In this document: positions 1 through 8,304 of the stretch, in pieces
How the letters are laid out: every line of letters begins with the position of its first letter
How positions within the stretch are numbered: position 1 is the first letter of the stretch
From: an uncultured Lachnospiraceae bacterium
GTDB lineage: Bacteria; Bacillota; Clostridia; Lachnospirales; Lachnospiraceae
Direction: 5' to 3'
Length of the DNA: 19,893 nt
Assembly: GCA_910588405.1 (NCBI GenBank)
Contig: CAJUPT010000009.1
Span: forward strand, 1 to 19,893
The notes under the pieces: model-generated
The model's database searches: none
Told to the model about the DNA's origin: nothing
The model's input: only the letters and a program-made list of their open reading frames with translations
Program-made: the position numbers and the translations under genes

Positions 1-116
1 AGGCTCTATAAGGCCTGTAAGCATCTTTTTCATTATGAAACTGTTAAACACCCGAGGAAAACCTTTTCAAAAACGCTTTCAGACCCAAAATTACTCTGTT
101 AAAATCCGCTCAAATC

Positions 117-125
117 TGGTATAAT
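117..125 (+). promoter_or_regulatory. Extended -10 promoter for the PilZ unit
   Basis: A perfect TATAAT box (120-125) is preceded by TG with one base between (117-118), the extended -10 arrangement used by the housekeeping sigma factor. No good -35 hexamer is present 16-18 bases upstream, which is tolerated when the extended -10 is present. Transcription from about 132 would give a leader of roughly 155 bases before the PilZ gene. This is the only convincing plus-strand promoter upstream of the unit. Confidence 0.55.
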
Positions 126-132
126 AGCGATG

Positions 133-288
133 ATTATCATATTTGAATCTGGCGAAACGCAGCATCCTTTATTTGCCGGCGCTGTGTCGGCGGGTTTTGC
201 CGGATTCCTCAAAATAAAATCGAGCCGCAGGCCCCGCTAAAAAAGCGGCGGCATGGCAGCTGAAATTTAGAATCAGGAGGAACAAGTA
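133..288 (+). promoter_or_regulatory. GC-rich leader of the PilZ gene, possibly structured
   Basis: This non-coding stretch lies between the extended -10 promoter and the PilZ start. It contains a small hairpin (CCGCT 234-238 with AGCGG 244-248, A-rich loop) and repeated CCGGC/GTCGGC blocks around 173-212 that can pair in more than one way. A clear ribosome binding site, AGGAGG, lies at 275-280. No riboswitch class was recognised, and no T-tract follows the hairpin, so it is not a simple attenuator. Bases 1-116, upstream of the promoter, show nothing I can name. Confidence 0.3.
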
Positions 289-645
289 ATGTCAGAAGAA
301 AGAAGACGCAATCAACGGCTGGATCTGGATGTAACCTTGGAGCTGGAACGGTTAGACAAAGGCGGCGTTACCACGCTGAAATATGTTCATGTAGAGGTAG
401 ACGACCTCTCCAAATCCGGGATCGGCTTTCACTGCGCCAGAGAACTGGAGCTGGAAAGCATTTACAACACCCGGCTGGAAATCTGGACCAAAGAGGTGAT
501 CAATACCATAGTACGGATTATTCGCTGCAATAAAATGGAAAATGGTGAGTACCGATATGGCGGCACCTTTATCGGTATGACGGATACCGACGCTTTGAAG
601 ATCGGCATTTACCAGATGCTGAACGCGCCTCGGGCGGAAGACTGA
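289..645 (+). CDS. PilZ-domain protein, putative c-di-GMP receptor
   Basis: A 118-residue protein consisting of little more than one PilZ domain. The two c-di-GMP-binding signatures are visible: an N-terminal RxxxR (R6 to R10) and D39-x-S41-x-x-G44 in DLSKSGIGF. PilZ domains bind the second messenger c-di-GMP at these residues and change partner activity; in cellulose and other polysaccharide synthases they switch the membrane glycosyltransferase on. The start has AGGAGG eight bases upstream. The stop codon overlaps the start of the next gene (TGATG), implying translational coupling. The likely partner is therefore the DUF6020-type membrane protein, or another enzyme of this glycan locus; that is inference. 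Binding itself is predicted only from the motif. Confidence 0.88.
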   Translation: MSEERRRNQRLDLDVTLELERLDKGGVTTLKYVHVEVDDLSKSGIGFHCARELELESIYNTRLEIWTKEVINTIVRIIRCNKMENGEYRYGGTFIGMTDTDALKIGIYQMLNAPRAED

Positions 646-2507
646 TGTCCCGTCTGCTTTTGTCTTTTCTGGCTGCCTTCTGGGCAGTCTGTTCAGTGAC
701 CTCATTAATCGGTCCGGAGACAAACAGTGTGGTGATGTCCAACAGCTTTTACAGTGTGATCAGCTTTTGTGGAATCGCTTTCCTTATTTATCACAGTTTT
801 TCCTGGGGAAAATGGAGAGAGAATCCGACAGAAGAAACTGCCGGCCCATTCAGCCGGCGTCGCCGGCACAAGAAACGCATCCTCGCCGGAACCGCTGGTT
901 TTCTGTTCAGTCTCTGTATTGTTCTCGGAACGGATCTGCGGACAAATGGAGATATCATTTACACGGCCGAAAACGTGATCAAAAAACTACTGCAGGCGAC
1001 AGGGCTGACCTTTCCGGTGTCGGCCCTGCTGCTGGCCGCGATGTTCTATCTCCCAAAAGCCGGCAGATGGCTGGCCAGGAGTTCTTTTGCGACAAAGCCC
1101 GAGGGGTGCCCCTGGCTGCAGGGAAAACGACTGTTTTTTCTGTCCTGGGCCGTCATTTTTCTCTGCTGGGTTCCCGGTTTTCTGGCTTACTACCCGGGAA
1201 TCTTCTCTTATGACGTGCCCCGGCAGGTAGTACAGGCGGTGGAACATACCTATTCTACCCATCACCCGCTGATCCACACATTGTATCTGAACGGCTCTAT
1301 GAGGCTGGGACTGGCGCTGACAGGAACATACGCGCCGGGCGTCGCCTTTTATACGGTGACACAGATGGGCATCCTGTCCGCCTGCTTTGCTTTTTTCTGT
1401 TCTGTGACAGGCCGGAAGCTGTCCGCCGTCTTCCGGGTTCTGGCCATCGGATTTTTCAGCCTGAATCCCATTATCCATCTGATGGCCTTAAGCGCTACGA
1501 AGGATACCCTGTTCGCAGGATTTATGCTGGTATGTGCTGCCCTTCTGTGGGACATGGCCGGCGATCCGCAGCTGTTTTTCTCCAAAAAGAAAAACGGCGT
1601 GCTTATGATTGTCAGCGCCGCGCTTATGATGCTGTTCCGCAACAACGGTATGTATGCATTTTTGGTGATGGCAGCAGTATTGCTTCTGTTATTAAAAGAT
1701 TTTCGAAAGCCCGCGCTGATAATTCTGCTGGGGGCCCTTTTTCTGTACCAGGGCTCCAACCGGCTTCTGATCACGGCCTGCGACGCCTCGCCGGGCAGTA
1801 TCGCCGAAATGTTCAGCATTCCGCTGCAGCAGATCGCCAGAACGCTGCAATACGAACCGGACACAGTCACTGACGAAGAACGAAACACCTTTTACGAAAT
1901 TATCCCGGAACAGGCCGCCGGCCAGTACTATGACCATCTGGCCGACCTGGTAAAATCAGACTTTAATGAGGAAGCCTTTAAACATGCGCCGGCCAAATAT
2001 ATCCGGCTCTGGCTGTCTCTTGGCAAAAGGCACCCCGGCTGTTATCTCAATGCCTTTTTAGCCACCACCCTGGGATACTGGTATCCCGACGATACCAGCC
2101 ACGCCTATATCTATGCGGCAGAGCGCCACGGCTATCTGATGACCCAGCATATGGGGGAAATCATCAATATCGGTGACACCATCATTGTAGAAAAGCACAG
2201 CTTCCTGCCATGGCTGGAAAATCTGTACGAAGAGATGGCTACCTGGAACAAGCACCAGAATGTTCCCGTCGTCTCCATGTTGTTCAGTCCGGGACTTCAC
2301 TGCTGGCTTTTGCTGTTCACCGCCGGGTTATGTCTGTTTCAAAAGGAAAAGCGTCGTTTACTCATCCCACTGGCTCTGCCCTTTGGTTTATGGCTGACCT
2401 TGCTTCTGTCGCCCACGGTGCTGATGCGGTATGTGTTCCCGATCACACTGTTTCAGCCGCTTTTGCTGTTTATATGGACGGATGAGGACAGAAAAGCAGG
2501 TTCATAA
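645..2507 (+). CDS. DUF6020-family polytopic membrane protein (putative GT-C glycosyltransferase)
   Basis: A 620-residue integral membrane protein with many hydrophobic segments, starting with one at residues 1-16. The central region FLAYYPGIFSYDVPRQ followed by THHPLIHTL is characteristic, in my memory, of DUF6020 proteins, which resemble GT-C fold glycosyltransferases using lipid-linked sugar donors and acting on the outer membrane face. A long extracytoplasmic stretch (about residues 385-555) precedes the last membrane segments. The ATG overlaps the PilZ stop by one base, so the two are probably co-translated and may act together. The donor and acceptor cannot be told from the sequence. 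Length is full, with no break seen. Confidence 0.75.
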   Translation: MSRLLLSFLAAFWAVCSVTSLIGPETNSVVMSNSFYSVISFCGIAFLIYHSFSWGKWRENPTEETAGPFSRRRRHKKRILAGTAGFLFSLCIVLGTDLRTNGDIIYTAENVIKKLLQATGLTFPVSALLLAAMFYLPKAGRWLARSSFATKPEGCPWLQGKRLFFLSWAVIFLCWVPGFLAYYPGIFSYDVPRQVVQAVEHTYSTHHPLIHTLYLNGSMRLGLALTGTYAPGVAFYTVTQMGILSACFAFFCSVTGRKLSAVFRVLAIGFFSLNPIIHLMALSATKDTLFAGFMLVCAALLWDMAGDPQLFFSKKKNGVLMIVSAALMMLFRNNGMYAFLVMAAVLLLLLKDFRKPALIILLGALFLYQGSNRLLITACDASPGSIAEMFSIPLQQIARTLQYEPDTVTDEERNTFYEIIPEQAAGQYYDHLADLVKSDFNEEAFKHAPAKYIRLWLSLGKRHPGCYLNAFLATTLGYWYPDDTSHAYIYAAERHGYLMTQHMGEIINIGDTIIVEKHSFLPWLENLYEEMATWNKHQNVPVVSMLFSPGLHCWLLLFTAGLCLFQKEKRRLLIPLALPFGLWLTLLLSPTVLMRYVFPITLFQPLLLFIWTDEDRKAGS

Positions 2508-2531
2508 ACCATTTTTACACACATCTTATCA

Positions 2532-2595
2532 GGATGTTTTTGCCCCGCACATCCTATTGAAATGTTTTGTCCCGTAAGGATGTTCGAAAACATTC
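2532..2595 (+). repeat. Imperfect direct repeats and two small hairpins between genes
   Basis: Between the DUF6020 gene and the next gene are two imperfect copies of an ATGTTTTtGyCCCG-like string (about 2534-2548 and 2562-2574). They are interleaved with two possible hairpins: GGATGT (2532-2537) with ACATCC (2549-2554), and GGATGTT (2578-2584) with AACATTC (2589-2595) around a CGAA loop. Neither is followed by a clear T-run, so they are weak terminator candidates. They might instead tune expression of the downstream glycosyltransferase. Confidence 0.3.
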
Positions 2596-2647
2596 TTAAT
2601 CATATGCTAAGAAGAAAACCCGCATCAGAAAAGAGGTGCCTCAGACA

Positions 2648-3649
2648 ATGGACCAGATCGCAGTGTTAATCCCCTGCTATAATGAAGAATCCACTATCGA
2701 AAAAGTGATCACAGATTATCGGCGCCGGCTTCCTGACAGCCGAATCTATGTCTATGACAATAATTCCACTGACCGCACTGCCGCCATCGCCAGGGAATCC
2801 GGGGCCATTGTCCGCAGAGAGCGGCAGCAGGGAAAGGGAAATGTTATCCGCAGAATGTTCCGCGAAATCGACGCCCAGGTTTATTTGATGGTGGACGGGG
2901 ACGATACCTACCCGGCAGAATACGCGCCGGAGATGGTCCGGCTGGTGTTAGAGGAGCAGGCCGATATGGTGGTGGGAGACCGGTTGTCCTCCACCTACTT
3001 CACCGAAAACAAACGGCCCTTCCACAATTTCGGCAACCTTCTGGTACGCAAAAGCATCAACGCCCTGTTTGGCTGCCAGATCAAGGACATGATGACCGGC
3101 TACCGGGCTTTCAGCTATCAGTTTGTCAAAACCTTTCCGGTACTGTCCCGGGGGTTCGAGATTGAGACGGAGATGAGTATTCACGCCGCCCAGCACCATA
3201 TGCAGATCGAAAATGTAGTCGTCGACTACAGGGACAGGCCCGACGGCAGCGTATCCAAACTGAATACTTACAATGACGGAATCCGTGTGCTGTTTACGAT
3301 CCTGAATCTGTTCAGAAACTATCGGCCCCTCTCCTTTTTCTCACTCCTTGGCTTCCTTCTGGCTGTAACAGCGGCCGCTTTTTTCCTGCCGGTCCTGGTC
3401 ACTTACGCGCAGATAGGTCTGGTTCCCCGCTTCCCTACACTGATCGTCTGCGCTTTTGTGGCGGTAACGGCCGTCCAGTGCTTCTTCACGGGCCTTGTGC
3501 TGGATACCAGCGTGAAAAAAAACAGGCAGGATTTCGAAATGCGCCTGATAGATACCAGCCGTCAGTACAAAGCTTTGCTGAAAGTGGAGGAACCAGAGCT
3601 TCCCGAAAACAATTACAGCAGCGAAAACCGGCACAGAAGGCCGCAGTAA
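2648..3649 (+). CDS. GT2 glycosyltransferase with two C-terminal membrane helices (GtrB/DPM1-like)
   Basis: A family 2 glycosyltransferase predicted to transfer a nucleotide-activated sugar to undecaprenyl phosphate on the cytoplasmic membrane face. The GT-A core opens with VLIPCYNEE and carries the metal-binding DGDD at residues 83-86 and the acceptor-side MTGYRAFS. Two hydrophobic helices (about 225-250 and 262-285) close the protein, as in GtrB-type enzymes. The ATG at 2648 is preferred: AGAGGTG at 2632-2638 stands nine bases before it, whereas the upstream in-frame GTG at 2636 lies inside that ribosome binding site. The protein is 333 residues. It probably supplies a lipid-linked sugar to the polytopic membrane transferases of this locus, though no GtrA flippase is nearby. 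Confidence 0.87.
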   Translation: MDQIAVLIPCYNEESTIEKVITDYRRRLPDSRIYVYDNNSTDRTAAIARESGAIVRRERQQGKGNVIRRMFREIDAQVYLMVDGDDTYPAEYAPEMVRLVLEEQADMVVGDRLSSTYFTENKRPFHNFGNLLVRKSINALFGCQIKDMMTGYRAFSYQFVKTFPVLSRGFEIETEMSIHAAQHHMQIENVVVDYRDRPDGSVSKLNTYNDGIRVLFTILNLFRNYRPLSFFSLLGFLLAVTAAAFFLPVLVTYAQIGLVPRFPTLIVCAFVAVTAVQCFFTGLVLDTSVKKNRQDFEMRLIDTSRQYKALLKVEEPELPENNYSSENRHRRPQ

Positions 3650-3656
3650 AGCGTTT

Positions 3657-3710
3657 AAAAAAAACGGCAAAGTGTGTCTCCTGTCTGCTGACACACTTTG
3701 CCGGTTTTTT
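3657..3710. terminator. Bidirectional intrinsic terminator
   Basis: A perfect 14-base-pair stem (3665-3678 with 3690-3703) with an 11-base loop. It has eight A residues on its left (3657-3664) and six T residues on its right (3705-3710). It can therefore end both the plus-strand PilZ/GT2 unit (stop at 3649) and the minus-strand glycan operon (last stop at 3716), which converge here. Confidence 0.9.
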
Positions 3711-3715
3711 CATTT

Positions 3716-4561
3716 TCAAAAGATAGACGGCTTTACAAATTTTCTGTAAACGGCATATCCTTTCGGAAAGATATACTGCATCCTGATCTCAAACCGCACC
3801 TTCCAAGTCACCTTATACATTCTGTGCAATATAAAAATAATCGGATAATCCGACTCCGTCCTCCGGTACTGCTTTCTGTTTTTCCACAGCCATGGACCCA
3901 AACCGCAGGGAAGACCAAACTGAGTGGCGTCTCGATAAGAGCGGACATGCTCCTTCTTAGACACCAGACTCCACACTGACTGGTCATGCCGGTGCTCCCG
4001 GAAGCCCTCATAATTATCCTTTCCCATACGGTTTGGCGCGTCAGTAATCAGCTCCTCCCGCTGGGCAAATCGAAGCCATTCCTCAATCACCTGCACAGAA
4101 TGCGCCGTTTTTCGCAGCACAATTGTACCCGCCATTCGCTGAGGTGTCCGGGCATATTCCTCTTGGTCCATATGCAGCGCCAGAAAAACATCTCTTTTGG
4201 TATATTCATATTCCATATGGTTAATGGCAAAGGCCATCATGTCGTCCCCCTGCCGCTCCATTGCATGAATCAGCTTTTTCACGGATGCGTTGTAATAAAT
4301 TCCGGCATCACAGTAGACCAGGTAATCTCCCTCCTGCAAAAGCCGGAGTGTGCGCTCAATAAAATAGGGTTTCCACAGCCAATAACCATTTCCTCTGGGC
4401 TGTGAAAGAATATGCCTGTTTTTCTCCCGAAATTCCGGATCAATATCTGAGACAGAATACATATATACCCGATCCACACCGCCTTTTTTTCTGGCCGTGC
4501 GGGCGTTGTATTCCATCGCTTTCTGATAGCGCTCATCCGCGCATGTTACTGCTGCAATCAT
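3716..4561 (-). CDS. Putative GT-A type glycosyltransferase
   Basis: A 281-residue soluble protein, last gene of the minus-strand glycan operon. It begins MIAAVTCADE and carries GYWLWKP (residues 59-65) and a DxD-like YCDAG (residues 83-87). This combination is that of GT-A fold proteins resembling capsule or surface-glycan sugar transferases. A later HDQSVWS around residue 190 is also typical of small galactosyl-type transferases. No membrane segment or signal peptide is apparent. The ATG has only a weak AGTAGGTA ribosome site upstream, and the gene lies 43 bases after the fucosyltransferase. The exact sugar is unknown, and family assignment below the fold level is uncertain. Confidence 0.6.
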   Translation of the reverse strand: MIAAVTCADERYQKAMEYNARTARKKGGVDRVYMYSVSDIDPEFREKNRHILSQPRGNGYWLWKPYFIERTLRLLQEGDYLVYCDAGIYYNASVKKLIHAMERQGDDMMAFAINHMEYEYTKRDVFLALHMDQEEYARTPQRMAGTIVLRKTAHSVQVIEEWLRFAQREELITDAPNRMGKDNYEGFREHRHDQSVWSLVSKKEHVRSYRDATQFGLPCGLGPWLWKNRKQYRRTESDYPIIFILHRMYKVTWKVRFEIRMQYIFPKGYAVYRKFVKPSIF

Positions 4562-4604
4562 TTTTGATACCTACTATCATTCTATATCATTTCGAGGCCC
4601 CATT

Positions 4605-5567
4605 TCAAATTGGTCCCACCTCAACAGGATGCCATCCCTCAAGCTTCCTGATCCGCAGATCGCCGCCTCTGGTAAAATGATCTGGATATACCACCCTCCG
4701 ACCCGGATTCTCATTCAAAAGTCCCGCCCATGTGCTGAAGGTGGAATTCGCAATGATATTATGACGACACAGGCTCATCAGCTGCATATCCCGAAAGCTC
4801 TGCTCCCCTTTATTATGAGAAACCACTGTTTTGTGATCCAGCCAGGAAAAGACTTCCCTGGCATATGCCTCGTCATCAGAGAACAGAAAAAACCAATCAC
4901 CGTCCGTATTTTTCCTAATCCAGTCCACAGCGCTGCGATAATACTCCATAGTCAGAATATCAAACTGGCTTCCTACATAATCCCCTCGGCGCACATGAAT
5001 GGACACCGACCGACTGTCCCTGATCTGCTGGCAGACCTCCCGATTTCTCCCATCCTGAATGTCCGGAAAGCAAAAATCCTGGCGCAGCTGCGGAAGAATA
5101 TGGGAATAATATTTCTCATGCTCCCAGTATCCTCTCACACTCCAATCCTTTCCCATATCCAGATGCAGCAGCCGGTCATGTATCGCTTCGCTATACCTGC
5201 ACCGTTCGCAAAGAAAGCTCTCGTCGATGATTCTATAGGTTCCCAGCAACTGACTGATCTGGTCCGCCTTCCGGTTGTACCAAACCCGGGCCTTTTCCAG
5301 CTTCCTCATCAGCCGGGAGTCAGACCAGATCGGAATGCCGCCACCGGTTCTGAAAATCTCCCAATTGCCGGCTGCTTCCAGATGAAAGGGAGAGCCAGGA
5401 TGTTCAAATATCCGTTTCAGTTCAAACCCCTGATGGGCGCTGTACAGCCGAAACCGGGTAATATCCGCTTTCACCGTCGTCTCCGGGTATCTTAAAGCCA
5501 GCTGCTTATACATGGCATACTGATACATCTGATTGCCCAGACCACTGGTTATCATTACAATGATCAC
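4605..5567 (-). CDS. Alpha-1,2-fucosyltransferase (GT11)
   Basis: A cytoplasmic GT11 enzyme expected to transfer fucose from GDP-fucose to a terminal galactose or similar sugar in alpha-1,2 linkage. The N-terminus SGLGNQMYQYAMY (residues 8-20) and the HVRRGDYV motif at residues 191-198, which binds the nucleotide sugar, are diagnostic. The C-terminal NSTFSTWAGLLNENP is also family-typical. The GTG at 5567 is chosen because an AGGAG stands ten bases upstream and because family members begin at just this point before the GLGNQ motif; the ATG four codons later is too far from it. Length (320) is slightly above the usual. No GDP-fucose synthesis genes are in the window. Confidence 0.9.
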   Translation of the reverse strand: MIIVMITSGLGNQMYQYAMYKQLALRYPETTVKADITRFRLYSAHQGFELKRIFEHPGSPFHLEAAGNWEIFRTGGGIPIWSDSRLMRKLEKARVWYNRKADQISQLLGTYRIIDESFLCERCRYSEAIHDRLLHLDMGKDWSVRGYWEHEKYYSHILPQLRQDFCFPDIQDGRNREVCQQIRDSRSVSIHVRRGDYVGSQFDILTMEYYRSAVDWIRKNTDGDWFFLFSDDEAYAREVFSWLDHKTVVSHNKGEQSFRDMQLMSLCRHNIIANSTFSTWAGLLNENPGRRVVYPDHFTRGGDLRIRKLEGWHPVEVGPI

Positions 5568-5659
5568 AATAACATTTCTCCTCTTCCATGCAGCGAGGCA
5601 GACATAGTGCTGCCCGGATGTACTGTCTCATTCATATCTGGTAAAATATCGCCGGATCA

Positions 5660-6580
5660 TTATTCGTCAGCACGACAGCTTTCATCCTTCCATCCCGCCC
5701 GCTTATCCAGCATGTCCAGCAGACCATCCGACTGACCGGAACACACTTTTCTCACAAACAGCTCCTCGCGCCCCTTTAAGAATTCATAATCCTCCTGCCG
5801 GAAAATCCTGATCTGCTTTGGATACTCAAAATAGTGGAGATTCCGCCAGTTTACCAGATATCGCTTCTCCGGCTCAGGCCCTCCCGCCGCCGTGCGTCCG
5901 GCAAACACAGAATTATACAGAATACTGGCAAAAAAGGTCTCGTCGCAGGGAAAGATATGATTGTAATACTTCATAAAACCGGGATGTGTTTTTACAAAAT
6001 CCAGCATAAAGGCCGCGCATTCCGCTGTCAGAGCCCACTGGGCGCTGCCCCAATAACAGGGATATCCCTTCTCTCCTTCCTGATAAATGCCCGAGCGAAT
6101 ATACATGGGGAAACAATCATTCAACCGATTCCAAAGCCTGGCCGGCAGACTGTCACTGAGCATCCAGTACCGCCGACATCTTTTATAATGGTATTCGTCC
6201 TGAGAATCCGAAATACGGCAGGCCCGCAGATACTCCGTCTCCGGATGCTCCTGAAAAAAAGTCAGAATCTCCTGATTGGATTTCAGCGGATAATCAAGCC
6301 CCTGTAAAAGCACCAGACGATCACAGCCGGCTTTGATACCAGCCTCAATCAGCGCAAGCTCTGCCCTGACCGTTCCCATGCGCCCCCATCTACAGTCTTC
6401 CCTTTCCCCGATAAAGGCAATCCGTTTTCCACTGGAAACCGTCTGACGAAAGGCCATTTCCTCGCTTTTTTTATCCACGTGAATCCGGACGCAGAACTGC
6501 TCCGTATCCGCAAGGCGTCTGGCCAGTCTGCCCACATGTCTGGGGTCCGTATGACATAAAATCAAAAACCCTACCTTCAA
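5660..6580 (-). CDS. GT14 beta-1,6-N-acetylglucosaminyltransferase-like protein (core-2/I-branching family)
   Basis: A 306-residue member of the core-2/I-branching family, which in animals adds beta-1,6-GlcNAc branches and in bacteria adds sugars (GlcNAc or xylose) to surface glycans. The opening GFLILCHTDPRHV, the HVDKKS at residues 34-39, the CRWGRMGTVRAELALIEAG block (63-81) and LLQGLDYPLKSNQEI (91-105) match the family pattern in order. The WGSAQWALT stretch and CDETFF follow, as expected. The start is TTG at 6580, supported by GGGAGG nine bases upstream and by the family's usual N-terminus. It lies between the GtrII-like gene (36-base gap) and the GT11 gene (92-base gap). The sugar donor is not determined. 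Confidence 0.85.
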   Translation of the reverse strand: MKVGFLILCHTDPRHVGRLARRLADTEQFCVRIHVDKKSEEMAFRQTVSSGKRIAFIGEREDCRWGRMGTVRAELALIEAGIKAGCDRLVLLQGLDYPLKSNQEILTFFQEHPETEYLRACRISDSQDEYHYKRCRRYWMLSDSLPARLWNRLNDCFPMYIRSGIYQEGEKGYPCYWGSAQWALTAECAAFMLDFVKTHPGFMKYYNHIFPCDETFFASILYNSVFAGRTAAGGPEPEKRYLVNWRNLHYFEYPKQIRIFRQEDYEFLKGREELFVRKVCSGQSDGLLDMLDKRAGWKDESCRADE

Positions 6581-6616
6581 ATTCGGTATCCTCCCGGATT
6601 ACTCCAAATCTCAAAA

Positions 6617-8251
6617 TCACTCCACATTTCCAAGCTTGATTACGATCAGATCATCGATCACCTGAATGGAATCCGCCGCCGGCCAGACAGGCATATCGGC
6701 CACCTGCTTTGTATCGATCAGCTTTGCCTTAACCGCCTCATCGGCCAGGGGAAATCGCCAGGTCCATCCGCCGGAGACAGGCCAGTTGTTACTGCCCACA
6801 TCCACTGGCGGCACCTCCATTTCCGGATTCACCCGGTAGTAAGACAGTTCCAGGCCGACCACCTCAGACAGAAACAAGGCAGGGCAGGAGCCTGCGCTAA
6901 ACAGGTTATTGTAAATGGATTTCAAAAGCGCCAGTTCTTTCAAACCGCCGCCGCTTTCATACTCCTCCTCAGAAAACCATGACGTCAGTCCCACGATCAC
7001 GATTTCCTTCTGTGTGCCGTCATCCAACAGATGAATATGGGTGGCAATCTCCACCCCCGTGGCATAAGATTCCTCATAGCACCGATGCATGTATTGATAC
7101 ATCATATTGGCAGTAACCCCGTTGTTAAAAATGATCACAGCCAGCAATAATGCCGCTATATCACTTTTTCCCGGCTTCAACCAGCGATTTGCCAGCACCC
7201 CACACAGAATATAGAGCAGGCAGACGCTCTGCTCCATTCGAACCACATACTGGATGCCCTGAGACGCAAAAAACCAGATAAACACTGCAAAAGGAATCGC
7301 TGCCATACACAGCAGAAACAAAAGCATCTGGCCTTTTCTTGTATACAATCTGCTTTTCCTGACAGCCGTAACCACAATATAGGCCGCTGCCATTAAAAAC
7401 AGGATATTCAGCACCGTATACATGGTAAGCCCACGCCTCAGAAAATTCCATACCATAAATACGGAGACAAAGGATGTCATCGTCTGTTTCACCGCATCCC
7501 ACAGAAAACCAGGTCCGATTTGCCCGATGGTGTCAATCCCCATATACTGATTTGGCTGCAAATTTCCCTGGCAAACCATAGCAATCTGCCAAATCACGTA
7601 ATAGGCCGCCATACCTAATCCATAAATCAATATCTGGTTTCGAATCCACAGCGTATACAATTTTTTCTCATACCGGTTCTCAAGAAGCTCGGTCATAAAA
7701 TAACCAAGAGACAATACCAGCGCAAAGCTGACATAAGCCTGATAAATTCCACAAGTCAGCGTAATACAGCAAAAGGACAGAAACAGGCGGCTTTTCCGTC
7801 TTTCGCCGATCATGGAAAACCGGACAGTCAGCGCCGCCAGCACCATAGCCAGCATATAACCGTCAGCTGTATATTCAAAATAAAAGGTCTGGGTTACGGC
7901 AGGAAAAGTGACCAAAAGACCGCCAGTCAACAGAATAAGCACCGGATTTTCTATCCGGAATATATCGATCACAACGGCGGCAGCCACCCCAATCCAGATC
8001 AGGGACAGCACGCCATTCACCCATGGAAGGTCAAAAAAAGAGCTTAAGCTGCAAGCCGCAGCCAGAAACCACCTGCCAGACCGCACCACATTCTGCGTGC
8101 CATAAATATTAAACAGGGAATCATGCCCCAAAAGAGTATTTGTAAATTTATACATATGAACCAGCAGACCGATGACAAAAGCGGAAACAAACGCAAGCTT
8201 CCAGCTTTTCTTAATTCTCGTCTGATAAAATTCAACAAATCCCTCTCCCAT
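6617..8251 (-). CDS. GtrII-family glucosyltransferase-domain membrane protein
   Basis: A 544-residue polytopic membrane protein. After a short cytoplasmic start, the LLGHDSLFN and SGRWF elements within residues 36-60 followed by repeated hydrophobic helices match the GtrII glucosyltransferase domain. Phage and bacterial GtrII proteins take a sugar from undecaprenyl phosphate and attach it to a surface polymer outside the membrane. The last roughly 150 residues are largely soluble and probably extracytoplasmic. The ATG is preceded by GGAGAGG. In the Shigella-type system GtrII works with GtrA (flippase) and GtrB (GT2); here two GT2 genes are near but no GtrA is seen. Substrate unknown. Confidence 0.8.
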   Translation of the reverse strand: MGEGFVEFYQTRIKKSWKLAFVSAFVIGLLVHMYKFTNTLLGHDSLFNIYGTQNVVRSGRWFLAAACSLSSFFDLPWVNGVLSLIWIGVAAAVVIDIFRIENPVLILLTGGLLVTFPAVTQTFYFEYTADGYMLAMVLAALTVRFSMIGERRKSRLFLSFCCITLTCGIYQAYVSFALVLSLGYFMTELLENRYEKKLYTLWIRNQILIYGLGMAAYYVIWQIAMVCQGNLQPNQYMGIDTIGQIGPGFLWDAVKQTMTSFVSVFMVWNFLRRGLTMYTVLNILFLMAAAYIVVTAVRKSRLYTRKGQMLLFLLCMAAIPFAVFIWFFASQGIQYVVRMEQSVCLLYILCGVLANRWLKPGKSDIAALLLAVIIFNNGVTANMMYQYMHRCYEESYATGVEIATHIHLLDDGTQKEIVIVGLTSWFSEEEYESGGGLKELALLKSIYNNLFSAGSCPALFLSEVVGLELSYYRVNPEMEVPPVDVGSNNWPVSGGWTWRFPLADEAVKAKLIDTKQVADMPVWPAADSIQVIDDLIVIKLGNVE

Positions 8252-8304
8252 ACCTTACCTCTCCTTCATCTGAAATCCGCAGAGACAGCAGCCCGCTGCC
8301 CCTA

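Noticed and set aside
133..288. c-di-GMP riboswitch (GEMM) before the PilZ gene
   Set aside because: Only a short 3' part is reminiscent; the conserved GGACGCAAAGC core and the GNRA hairpin arrangement are missing.
4629..5495. 288-codon plus-strand frame opposite the fucosyltransferase
   Set aside because: The GT11 motifs on the minus strand are diagnostic; the opposite frame has no recognisable content.
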